A DNA stretch of 6,246 bases from Ruminococcus sp. (GCA_004556705.1 SFGA01000067.1:1-6246); one strand, 5' to 3'. Shown: positions 1 through 5,059, counted from the first letter of the stretch. Made by a program: numbers and translations. The notes: generated by a model not told the origin, from the sequence alone.

Positions 1-52
1 TATGGTAATGATAGTAAGGCTTAAGAAGGTAAAACGTGATAGCTTAAAATAA
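1..52 (+). other. Possible 3' tail of an upstream gene (uncertain)
   Basis: Two frames are open from the left edge. One ends at TAA 22-24 (tail residues YGNDSKA). The other ends at TAA 50-52, is lysine-rich, and contains an ATG at position 2. The stretch is AT-rich, unlike the GC-rich block that follows, and could be the end of a neighbouring cargo gene. Too little is present to identify a family or even to choose the frame. Confidence 0.15.
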
Positions 53-92
53 ATTCAAGTTTGTCGGGTAAATAGCAAACCCAGCCGAGCCA

Positions 93-132
93 GTCAACGA
101 TAAAATGAACGCCGCTTCGCGCCGTCGTTGAC
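93..132. repeat. Inverted repeat GTCAACGA / TCGTTGAC
   Basis: Perfect 8-bp arms lie at 93-100 and 125-132, separated by a 24-base GC-rich spacer. The repeat lies in the untranslated region upstream of the sigma-like gene. It is not followed by a T-run, so it is not an obvious terminator. It could be a protein-binding site or part of a leader structure; the function is unknown. Confidence 0.4.
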
Positions 133-164
133 AGCCCCGCCCGTCTTTGCTGGTAGGCAATCAA

Positions 165-193
165 GGGGCGACAGCAAGGAGTACTGCCGCCCC
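165..193 (+). promoter_or_regulatory. Leader hairpin upstream of the sigma-like gene
   Basis: GGGGCG (165-170) pairs with CGCCCC (188-193). After one mismatch, CAG (172-174) pairs with CTG (184-186). This leaves a 9-base loop, CAAGGAGTA, that contains an AGGAG sequence. The hairpin ends about 14 bases before the ribosome binding site of the sigma-like gene (GAGAGGGGG, near 208-216). It could be a leader element affecting translation or transcription, but nothing in the sequence proves that. Confidence 0.35.
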
Positions 194-222
194 GCACTAT
201 TATTCAGAGAGGGGGAATTTCC

Positions 223-645
223 ATGACCGAAGATGAAGCCTACAAGGTGCATATCCAGTACACATTCAATGCCTTTTGCAAGGTAGTCATTCGTCACGCA
301 GCCATAGATAAAATCTTGAAGCTGCGCCGGAGGTGGGAACGGGAAGTTTCCCTTGATTATCTGATGAGTGAAAAGTTTGTCCAGCTTGCCGAGCCGGAGT
401 AGCTTGAAGAATATCTTTTTACCGCCTGCGGCCAGACCGCCGTTCTGTATCATGCGGAGCTTGCCGCCGCCCTTGCCCTTTTGCCGGAGCAGACGCAGGA
501 AGAAATTTTTCGTTACTATTTCCTGCGCCAGCCGCAGCGAGTGATCGGCGTACATATTGGCCGGACACGCAGCACAGCGGGGCGGCATATCCGGCTTGCC
601 TTGCAGCGGTTAAGGCGGCTCATGGAGGGAAATGACTATGAGTAA
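223..645 (+). pseudogene. Sigma-70 region 4-like regulator (Tn916 Orf7 type), interrupted by an in-frame stop
   Basis: Reading from ATG 223, which has the strong ribosome binding site GAGAGGGGG 6-7 bases upstream, the frame is open for 59 codons (MTEDEAYKVHIQYTFNAF...). It meets TAG at 400-402, then continues without another stop to TAA 643-645. Ignoring the TAG, the product would be 140 residues, the usual size of the small conjugative-transposon sigma factors. The downstream half carries the sigma region 4 helix-turn-helix: LLPEQTQEEIFRYYFLRQPQ at about residues 87-106, then the recognition helix GRTRSTAGRHIRLALQRLRR. A single G-to-T change of GAG, or C-to-T of CAG, would create the stop. 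The TAG separates the N-terminal half from the DNA-binding half, and I see no well-placed restart, so the gene is probably inactive unless the amber codon is suppressed. In Tn916-type elements such genes regulate transfer functions. The 3' end overlaps the next gene. Confidence 0.75.
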
Positions 646-835
646 ACTTCTCCCCTATGAAACAATCGTCAAAGCCCATGAGGGCGACCCGGACGCAATC
701 GACACCATTCTTTCCCACTATGCCGGATATATCCGCTACTGTTCCAAAGTACACGGGAAAGTCAACGCCGAAGTTGAGGAACATATAAAGCAACAGCTCA
801 TTGCCGCCCTGTTCAAATTTCGCTTTGACCGATAA
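638..835 (+). CDS. Small helix-turn-helix protein of conjugative transposons (Tn916 Orf8-like)
   Basis: A 65-residue protein starting MSKLLPYETIVKAHEGDPDA. The pattern PYETIVKAxxGDxxAIDTILSHYAGYI, a central VDEE-like acidic patch (here AEVEEHIKQQL) and the ending ALFKFRFDR resembles the helix-turn-helix family (Pfam HTH_16) that sits beside the sigma-like gene in Tn916-type elements. I chose ATG 638 over the in-frame ATG at 632 because GGAGGG (624-629) is 8 bases upstream of it. The start lies inside the end of the sigma-like gene (8-base overlap), so the two were one translationally coupled unit. With the upstream gene interrupted, coupling may be weakened, although the ribosome binding site is intact. 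Expected role: a DNA-binding or sigma-partner regulator in the cytoplasm, inferred from context only. Confidence 0.72.
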   Translation: MSKLLPYETIVKAHEGDPDAIDTILSHYAGYIRYCSKVHGKVNAEVEEHIKQQLIAALFKFRFDR

Positions 836-848
836 ACAAAGAACAAAC

Positions 849-882
849 ACTGGCTGTCATTAGCGGTTTCACTCCAGCCAGT
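849..882. repeat. Inverted repeat ACTGGCTG / CAGCCAGT
   Basis: Perfect 8-bp arms lie at 849-856 and 875-882 with an 18-base spacer, beginning 13 bases after the stop codon of the HTH gene. Only TTTA follows the right arm, so if it is a terminator it is a weak one. It also marks the point where the composition changes from GC-rich backbone to AT-rich sequence. Confidence 0.35.
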
Positions 883-896
883 TTACAATTCATCTA

Positions 897-925
897 TTCC
901 TAAAGGAAGCAGGTCATAGTATAAT
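897..925 (+). promoter_or_regulatory. Promoter candidate for the small membrane protein gene
   Basis: A consensus -10 box, TATAAT (920-925), lies 41 bases before the ATG at 967. At 17-bp spacing the -35 position reads TTCCTA (897-902), which matches TTGACA at only three positions. The strength therefore rests mainly on the perfect -10 box and the AT-rich context. Confidence 0.45.
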
Positions 926-966
926 AGAACCAACGACAAATATACTTTTAGGGGAGATATAGCAAT

Positions 967-1158
967 ATGAAAAGTAATAAATACTTAACTATTGGCTTAT
1001 TAACAGGATTTATTGTCGGTGGTTGCATAGGTGTGTTGGCATGGGCGTTTTTGCAAAATCTTTTTGCTATTTCTATTTGTGCAGGTATCGGAATGTTGAT
1101 TGGAATTGTTATAGGTACATTGATTGATTATGAAAAAAATAATCATCAAGAGAAATAG
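967..1158 (+). CDS. Small two-helix, glycine-rich membrane protein of unknown function
   Basis: A 63-residue protein with a short basic N-terminus (MKSNKYL) and two hydrophobic segments at about residues 8-29 and 32-54, ending in a charged tail (DYEKNNHQEK). Both segments contain GxxxG-type glycine spacing (GLLTGFIVGGCIG and GIGMLIGIVIG), typical of small glycine-zipper proteins that pack in the membrane. GGGGAG at 951-956 is a good ribosome binding site 10 bases before ATG. The gene has its own -10 box and is followed by a strong terminator, so it forms an independent transcription unit. Its AT-rich codon use differs from the backbone genes on both sides, which suggests separately acquired cargo. 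I do not recognise a specific family. Immunity, stress or membrane-modulating roles are possible but not shown. Confidence 0.62.
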   Translation: MKSNKYLTIGLLTGFIVGGCIGVLAWAFLQNLFAISICAGIGMLIGIVIGTLIDYEKNNHQEK

Positions 1159-1165
1159 AAAAAAT

Positions 1166-1203
1166 GCACAATGCCTTAAAGGGAAAACAGGAATTTATTG
1201 TGC
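1166..1203. repeat. Inverted repeat GCACAAT / ATTGTGC
   Basis: Seven-base perfect arms at 1166-1172 and 1197-1203 flank a 24-base purine-rich spacer just after the membrane-protein gene. No T-run follows. It could be a 3' untranslated structure or a binding site; significance is uncertain. Confidence 0.25.
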
Positions 1204-1272
1204 TATCCATCATCGGGCCAACCTGACCTGAACTTTCAAAACTGAATATCCACCGCCCATCGGCGGCCAGCG

Positions 1273-1309
1273 AAAGCAGTAAGTCTGAAAAAGATTTGCT
1301 GCTTTTTTC
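1273..1309 (+). terminator. Strong rho-independent terminator
   Basis: A 14-bp stem forms between 1273-1286 (AAAGCAGTAAGTCT) and 1292-1305 (AGATTTGCTGCTTT), including two G-T wobble pairs. The loop is GAAAA, and the U-run TTTTTT (1303-1308) ends in CTTT. This is a textbook intrinsic terminator for rightward transcription. It ends the membrane-protein unit and any read-through from the regulator genes, insulating the non-coding region and mobilisation operon downstream. Confidence 0.82.
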
Positions 1310-1624
1310 TTTATCCGTTTGGCAAAATCGCAAAGTCATCCGTAGTAGGTAGGTGAAGCCGGAAACAAAAAATTTTCTGCGGCGGTAGCCAAATCTGCAT
1401 TTTCTGTATTTCTAAGGCAAAGGAAAATTTGAGAAAATTCCCGGCAAGCGGGTAGCTGGCGGCCTTTGAAATGTATCTTTAGCGGAAAGAAAGAACTGCG
1501 GGTAAAAATCGCCCCACGCCGTAAGATTTTTGCAGAAATCCGGCCAAAACAGGCGGCAGCTATACGAGTAGTAAGTGCAAGGGGAAATCTACGGCTTACT
1601 TAGAGCAAGTTTCTACCACGGTGC

Positions 1625-1649
1625 CAAAATCCGCAATTCTGCGGTTTTG
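1625..1649. repeat. Hairpin within the putative oriT
   Basis: CCGCA (1631-1635) pairs with TGCGG (1640-1644) around the loop ATTC. With T1630 bulged, CAAAA (1625-1629) pairs with TTTTG (1645-1649). Compact imperfect hairpins like this commonly lie next to the relaxase nick site in MOBP- and MOBQ-type origins and serve as recognition or termination structures. On the bottom strand it is equally symmetric, and no T-tract suggests a transcription terminator. Confidence 0.45.
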
Positions 1650-1667
1650 CCCCTCGCGGGAAACTTG

Positions 1668-1687
1668 TTGGGGAGTGCCTTCCCCAA
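1668..1687. repeat. Perfect inverted repeat TTGGGGA / TCCCCAA
   Basis: Seven-base perfect arms (1668-1674 and 1681-1687) surround the 6-base spacer GTGCCT, 19 bases after the preceding hairpin. It is GC-rich and lacks a following U-run, so it is more likely a protein-binding site for MobC or the relaxase than a terminator. Confidence 0.42.
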
Positions 1688-1778
1688 ACCTATTTCTGTC
1701 CGGCAGACAGGAAATGCCCCGAAAATAGCTAACAGACCAGCCCATTTTTTGTGATAAGTGAAAGGAGGTTTACAGCCC

Positions 1779-2177
1779 ATGCCGAAGCGATACAACACCC
1801 CCCACCGCAGCCATGTTGTGAAAACCCGGCTGACCGATGAAGAATACGCCGACTTCACAGAACGGCTTGCGCCCTATGGTATCAGTCAGTCCGAATTTCT
1901 CCGGCAGGCCATCCGGCGCACTACCATACGCCCCGTACTCCATGTGTCGTCAGTCAATGACGAGCTGCTCTCCGCTGTCGGGAAGCTCACAGCCGAGTAC
2001 GGCAGGATTGGCGGCAATCTCAACCAGATTGCCCGCACCCTCAACGAGTGGCATAGCCCCTACCCGGCTATGGCAAAGGAATTGCGGGAAGCGGCCGCCG
2101 ACCTTGCCGCCCTCAAGTATGAAGTCCTAAAGAAAGTAGGTGACGCCGTTGGCAACACTCAAGCATTTAGGCTCTAA
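1779..2177 (+). CDS. mobC: MobC-family relaxosome accessory protein
   Basis: A 132-residue protein. The N-terminal segment VVKTRLTDEEYADFTERLAPYGISQSEFLRQAIR (about residues 13-46) has the pattern of a ribbon-helix-helix DNA-binding domain. The motif GRIGGNLNQIARTLNE (about 75-90) is the hallmark of the MobC family (bacterial mobilisation protein). Members bind oriT and help the relaxase open and nick it. I chose ATG 1779 because AAAGGAGG (1761-1768) lies 10 bases upstream. The in-frame GTG at 1758 would overlap that ribosome binding site and has none of its own. The 3' end overlaps the relaxase start by 29-38 bases, so the two are translationally coupled. It is probably autoregulated through the upstream inverted repeats, which is an inference. 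Confidence 0.88.
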   Translation: MPKRYNTPHRSHVVKTRLTDEEYADFTERLAPYGISQSEFLRQAIRRTTIRPVLHVSSVNDELLSAVGKLTAEYGRIGGNLNQIARTLNEWHSPYPAMAKELREAAADLAALKYEVLKKVGDAVGNTQAFRL

Positions 2178-3816
2178 GAACGCCGACTACGGAGCCGCCG
2201 AACAATACCTGCTCTTTGAGCATGACGAATTTACTATGAAGCCCGTCCTTGATGAAAACGGCAGGCTTATCCCCCGTGAGGATTATCGCTTGTCCACGCT
2301 GAACTGCGGCGGCGAGGATTTTGCCGTTGCGTGTATGCGCTCCAATCTCCGCTATGAGAAAAATCAGCGGCGGGAGGATGTGAAAAGCCACCACTATATC
2401 ATCAGCTTTGACCCACGGGACGGGCCGGACAACGGCCTGACCGTAGACCGGGCGCAGGCGTTGGGGGAGCAATTCTGTAAAGAGCATTTCCCCGGCCATC
2501 AGGCCCTTGTCTGCACCCACCCGGACGGGCATAACCACAGCGGCAACATCCATGTGCATATCGTCATTAACAGCCTGCGGATAGAGGAAGTGCCGTTCCT
2601 GCCCTACATGGACAGGCCAGCGGACACGAAAGCCGGGTGCAAGCACCGCTGCACCGACGCAGCCCTACGCTACTTCAAGTCCGAGGTCATGGAGATGTGC
2701 CACCGGGAAGGACTTTACCAAATCGACCTCTTGAACGGCAGCAAGAACCGTGTCACAGACCGGGAATATTGGGCGCAGAAAAAGGGACAGGCCGCACTGG
2801 ACAAGCAGAACGCCCCCATGATTGCAGGCGGTATCACGCCCCGGCAGACCAAGTTTGAAACGAACAAGGAGAAGCTGCGGCAGACCCTACGGAAAGCCCT
2901 TGCCACCGCTGCCAGCTTTGACGAGTTTTCCTCTCTGCTGTTGCGGGAGGGTGTGACCGTCAAGGAGAGCCGGGGGCGGCTGTCCTACCTCACGCCAGAC
3001 AGGACGAAGCCTATCACCGCCCGGAAGCTGGGCGGCGACTTTGACCGCACCGCCGTCCTTGCCGTTTTGGAGCAGAACGCCCAGAGGGGCGTAACGGTTC
3101 GCTACACCCCGCAGCACCAAGCCGCCAGAGCTGCCGAACAGACCGCAGCCATACCCGAATACCTACACGCCGGGAAAGGCCGCTTACAGGGCGAAAAGAC
3201 AGGGAAAATCGACCCCAGACAGGACAGTGTGCAGCGGCTTGTGGACATTGAGCAGAAGATGGCCGAGGGCAAGGGCAAAGGCTATGAACGATGGGCGAAG
3301 ATACACAATCTGAAACAGGCCGCCAAGACCCTGACCATCTACCAACAGTACGGCTTTTCTTCCCCGGAACAGCTTGAAGCCGCCGTTGCTACCGCCTATC
3401 AGGAAATGCGCCAGACCAGCGGCGAACTGAAAGCACTGGAAACGAAGCTGCAAGGGAAAAGGGAGTTGCGGCAACAGGTACTTGCCTATGCCAAGACCAA
3501 GCCCATCCGCGAGGGGCTGAAAGCGCAGAAATCCGAGAAAGCCCGCGCCGCATACCGCCAGGCAAACGAGAGCGATTTTATCATAGCCGAAGCCGCCGCC
3601 CGGTATTTCAAGGCACAGGGGCTTACCAAGCTGCCCGGCCGAAAAGCGTTGCAGGCCGAGATCGAGCAGCTTATCTCCGAGAAAGACGGCCTGTACAACA
3701 CCTATCACGAACAGAAGCAGCGGTTCAGGGAGTTGCAGACCGTCAAGCGGAACATCGACCAGATTTTGCGCCGGGAAGAGCCGCACCGCAGAAAGGAGCA
3801 GAGCCATGAACGATAA
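2140..3816 (+). CDS. MOBP-type relaxase / mobilization nuclease
   Basis: A 558-residue protein that would nick oriT and lead the strand into the recipient. Motif I is near the N-terminus, with candidate catalytic tyrosines Y17 and Y23 (NADYGAAEQYL). Next come HHYIISFDP (84-92) and the metal-binding histidine motif HPDGHNHSGNIHVHIVINS (127-145), with the HxHxxxN triad H138, H140 and N144. This fits the Pfam Relaxase (PF03432) fold. The C-terminal part (about 365-550) is charged and helix-rich, likely coiled coil, and includes KGKGYERWAKIHNLKQAAKTL. The start is ambiguous. GTG 2140 is the longest. TTG 2149 (product MATLKHLGSKN...) has AGGTGA (2138-2143) 5 bases upstream and may be the true start. 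The gene overlaps mobC at its start and the VLP-type gene by 11 bases at its end. All catalytic motifs look intact. Confidence 0.9.
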   Translation: MTPLATLKHLGSKNADYGAAEQYLLFEHDEFTMKPVLDENGRLIPREDYRLSTLNCGGEDFAVACMRSNLRYEKNQRREDVKSHHYIISFDPRDGPDNGLTVDRAQALGEQFCKEHFPGHQALVCTHPDGHNHSGNIHVHIVINSLRIEEVPFLPYMDRPADTKAGCKHRCTDAALRYFKSEVMEMCHREGLYQIDLLNGSKNRVTDREYWAQKKGQAALDKQNAPMIAGGITPRQTKFETNKEKLRQTLRKALATAASFDEFSSLLLREGVTVKESRGRLSYLTPDRTKPITARKLGGDFDRTAVLAVLEQNAQRGVTVRYTPQHQAARAAEQTAAIPEYLHAGKGRLQGEKTGKIDPRQDSVQRLVDIEQKMAEGKGKGYERWAKIHNLKQAAKTLTIYQQYGFSSPEQLEAAVATAYQEMRQTSGELKALETKLQGKRELRQQVLAYAKTKPIREGLKAQKSEKARAAYRQANESDFIIAEAAARYFKAQGLTKLPGRKALQAEIEQLISEKDGLYNTYHEQKQRFRELQTVKRNIDQILRREEPHRRKEQSHER

Positions 3817-4192
3817 GCCGTCCCGCATGGACTACCGCCAGCACCAGGCAGCCCGCCGCCTTGTGCATGAGTGCTGTAACTACGACGAGGGGAACTGCCT
3901 GCTGTTAGACGACGGGGAGCCTTGCGTGTGCGTCCAGAGCATTTCCTATTCCCTCATGTGCCGCTGGTTCCGTGTGGCTGTCCTGCCCCTTGACGGGGAG
4001 CTGGCCGCAGCCCTCTTGTACCGGGGGAGCCGGAAACGCTGCGCGGTCTGCGGGGCGGCCTTTGTCCCCAAATCCAACCGGGGGAAATACTGCCCCGGCT
4101 GCGCCGGGTGCATGAAGAAACGCAAAGCCGCCGAGAGAAAGCGGAAACAAAGGCAGAAATGTCACGCTTTAGAGCCTTTCAAACCCGCATAA
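3806..4192 (+). CDS. Cysteine-rich VLP-type zinc-ribbon protein
   Basis: A 128-residue protein with the pattern of the 'cysteine-rich VLP' family found beside relaxase genes in Clostridia elements. The N-terminal part has CC (23-24), C31, CVC (40-42) and C52, followed by the VLP signature VAVLPLDGELAAAL (57-70). The C-terminal part has CAVC (79-82) and CPGCAGC (96-102), a likely zinc ribbon, and a strongly basic tail (KKRKAAERKRKQRQK). This suggests a nucleic-acid-binding protein; the function is not established. AGAAAGGAG (3790-3798) lies 7 bases before ATG 3806, and the start overlaps the relaxase end by 11 bases, so translation is coupled. A mobilisation-linked regulatory or accessory role is inferred from context. 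Confidence 0.82.
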   Translation: MNDKPSRMDYRQHQAARRLVHECCNYDEGNCLLLDDGEPCVCVQSISYSLMCRWFRVAVLPLDGELAAALLYRGSRKRCAVCGAAFVPKSNRGKYCPGCAGCMKKRKAAERKRKQRQKCHALEPFKPA

Positions 4193-4206
4193 ATCAAGGC
4201 TTTTTT
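4171..4206 (+). terminator. Weak terminator or attenuator between the VLP-type gene and repA
   Basis: AGCCTT (4173-4178) pairs with AAGGCT (4196-4201). The stem can extend by one G-T pair and one A-T pair, the loop is about 17 bases, and the right arm runs into TTTTTT (4201-4206). The stem overlaps the stop codon of the VLP-type gene, so translating ribosomes would disrupt it. Because the operon continues into repA, this would be a partial terminator that lowers rep expression relative to mob genes. Confidence 0.35.
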
Positions 4207-4264
4207 CGTGGGTGTCAAAGGGTATGCGATACATTTATCCTTTCCCCCCGGAAATGCCGTCCTA

Positions 4265-5059
4265 ATGCGTGACAAAGCCCAAAAACGACACAACACAGAG
4301 GGAGGTGATACTATCGCTGATTATATCAGGGCAGACACCACGCTGCCCGCCTATCTTCCATACCCCCGTTTCCTGCTGAAAATGGAGATTTCACAGACCG
4401 CCAAGCTGCTGTATGCGCTTTTATTAGACCGCTCCACCCTGTCACAGAAGAACGGCTGGCAGGACGGCGAGGGCAGGATATTCATTGTCTACCCCGTTGC
4501 GGAGATAGCGGAAATGCTGGACAAGGGTTGTACCGCCATCAAGGGAGCCTTGAAAGAACTGGACGCAGCCGGGCTTTTAGAACGGGAACGGCGGGGCTTC
4601 TCCGCACCCAATCGGCTTTATGTGAAAGTGCCGCCTGTCCCAGTGGTACGGTTTTCCGACCAACTGATGGCCGGAAAAGCGACCCTCATACAGTCGGAAA
4701 AGCGACCTTATGACGGTCGGAAAACCGACCCTATGATGGTCGGAAAACCGACCCCTAACAAAACTAATATAAACAACTTAATAGAGAACCAAACAATGAG
4801 AGCGAGTGGGGAGCCGCCCACAGCTTATGGCCGATATGAGAATATTTTTCTGTCAAAGGACGAATATGACGAGTTACAGGCAGAATACCCGGACAGGCTG
4901 GAACGGCTGATTGAGGAAATGAGCCATTACCTTGCCGCCAGCGGGAAAGCCTACCAGAATTATGCCGCCGCCTTGCACAGATGGGCGGCCAATGACAAAA
5001 AGGGAGCCGTAAAACAGGGCATCCCCGACTATACCTGTATGGAGGGAGAAAGCTTATGA
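4265..5059 (+). CDS. repA: RepA_N-family replication initiator
   Basis: Residue numbers are from ATG 4265 (264 residues). Residues 30-125 match the RepA_N winged-helix domain: YLPYPRFLLKMEISQTAKLLYALLLDRSTLSQKNGWQDGEGRIFIVYP, then AEIAEMLDKGCTAIKGALKELDAAGLLERER. The linker (about 127-165) is low in structure and is encoded by the 23-bp DNA repeats. A conserved-looking C-terminal helical part follows (about 190-250, YENIFLSKDEYDELQAEYPDRLERLIEEMSHYLAASGKAY). RepA_N proteins bind iterons and open a theta origin. The start is doubtful. ATG 4265 has no good ribosome binding site and GTG 4208 sits in a T-run. The excellent GGAGGTGA (4301-4308) faces an in-frame ATC at 4313, so a 248-residue product is possible by near-cognate initiation. 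The stop overlaps the ATG of the next gene (ATGA). Confidence 0.8.
   Translation: MRDKAQKRHNTEGGDTIADYIRADTTLPAYLPYPRFLLKMEISQTAKLLYALLLDRSTLSQKNGWQDGEGRIFIVYPVAEIAEMLDKGCTAIKGALKELDAAGLLERERRGFSAPNRLYVKVPPVPVVRFSDQLMAGKATLIQSEKRPYDGRKTDPMMVGKPTPNKTNINNLIENQTMRASGEPPTAYGRYENIFLSKDEYDELQAEYPDRLERLIEEMSHYLAASGKAYQNYAAALHRWAANDKKGAVKQGIPDYTCMEGESL
4301..4315 (+). promoter_or_regulatory. Strong ribosome binding site facing an ATC codon in repA
   Basis: GGAGGTGA (4301-4308) is nearly a perfect Shine-Dalgarno sequence. Its GGAGG core is 7 bases from ATC 4313-4315, in frame with repA and directly before ADYIRADTTLPAYLPY, where the conserved domain begins. An ATG-to-ATC change, or rare ATC initiation, would explain the layout. 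If translation instead begins at 4265, the site codes for residues EGGD and is not used. Confidence 0.45.
4645..4753. repeat. Intragenic iteron array, candidate replication origin
   Basis: Four direct copies of a 16-base core start exactly 23 bases apart: GGCCGGAAAAGCGACC (4669-4684), AGTCGGAAAAGCGACC (4692-4707), GGTCGGAAAACCGACC (4715-4730) and GGTCGGAAAACCGACC (4738-4753). The spacers are also similar (CTCATAC, TTATGAC, CTATGAT). A fifth copy lies in the opposite orientation at 4645-4661 (GGTACGGTTTTCCGACC; one extra base). Each core is itself dyad-symmetric around AAAA. The 23-base period is not a multiple of three, so the encoded residues do not repeat; the conservation is of DNA. An AT-rich tract follows. 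This is the arrangement known for RepA_N plasmids, whose origin lies within the rep gene. Confidence 0.82.
4754..4799. other. AT-rich tract next to the iterons, possible DNA unwinding element
   Basis: About 45 bases directly after the last iteron are conspicuously AT-rich (for example AAAACTAATATAAACAACTT) within an otherwise GC-rich gene. They encode a polar, asparagine-rich linker (NKTNINNLIENQTM). Iteron origins usually have such a tract where strands first open. The placement supports this role but does not prove it. Confidence 0.45.

Larger units (their letters stand above)
1310..1778. other. Non-coding, hairpin-rich region; candidate origin of transfer (oriT)
   Basis: No supportable gene lies here. 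The region sits directly upstream of mobC and the relaxase gene, where oriT is usually found in mobilisation modules, and it holds an unusual density of inverted repeats. GTAAAAATC/GATTTTTGC pairs at 1502-1510 with 1525-1533 (one wobble). AGTAAGT/GCTTACT pairs at 1570-1576 with 1594-1600. CAAAA-T-CCGCA pairs with TGCGG-TTTTG at 1625-1649 (10 bp, one bulged T, 4-base loop). TTGGGGA/TCCCCAA pairs at 1668-1674 with 1681-1687. CTGTC/GACAG pairs at 1696-1700 with 1706-1710, nested in CTATTT/AAATAG at 1690-1695 and 1723-1728. I cannot place the nick site. The region ends with the mobC ribosome binding site. Confidence 0.5.

Noticed and set aside
94..588. Minus-strand 164-codon open frame opposite the sigma-like gene
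   Set aside because: It is the antisense shadow of a codon-biased GC-rich gene. It has no ribosome binding site and no recognisable family, while the plus strand carries clear sigma region 4 sequence.
850..858. CTGGCTGTC shared with 6185-6193 as possible element-end direct repeats
   Set aside because: A 9-base match can arise by chance here, both sites belong to local inverted repeats, and neither lies at a plausible element boundary.
1690..1778. A sigma-A promoter for the mobC operon
   Set aside because: Several TTG- and TAT-containing hexamers exist (for example TTGTTG 1665-1670 and TATTTC 1691-1696), but none has both acceptable boxes and 16-18 bp spacing, so I do not call one.
1613..1858. 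Minus-strand 81-codon open frame crossing the putative oriT and mobC start
   Set aside because: It has no ribosome binding site and runs through mobC and several inverted repeats; the composition is that of a shadow frame.
2167..2646. Minus-strand 159-codon open frame opposite the relaxase N-terminus
   Set aside because: It overlaps the conserved catalytic motifs on the plus strand and has no independent start signals.
3184..3828. Minus-strand 214-codon open frame opposite the relaxase C-terminus
   Set aside because: Leucine/glycine-rich translation is typical of antisense to a lysine/glutamine-rich coiled coil. The relaxase frame is intact and in operon context.
4645..4753. Could the 23-bp repeats be a CRISPR array?
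   Set aside because: The period is too short, the spacers are only 7 bases and similar to each other, the array lies within a coding gene, and no cas genes are present. An iteron array fits.
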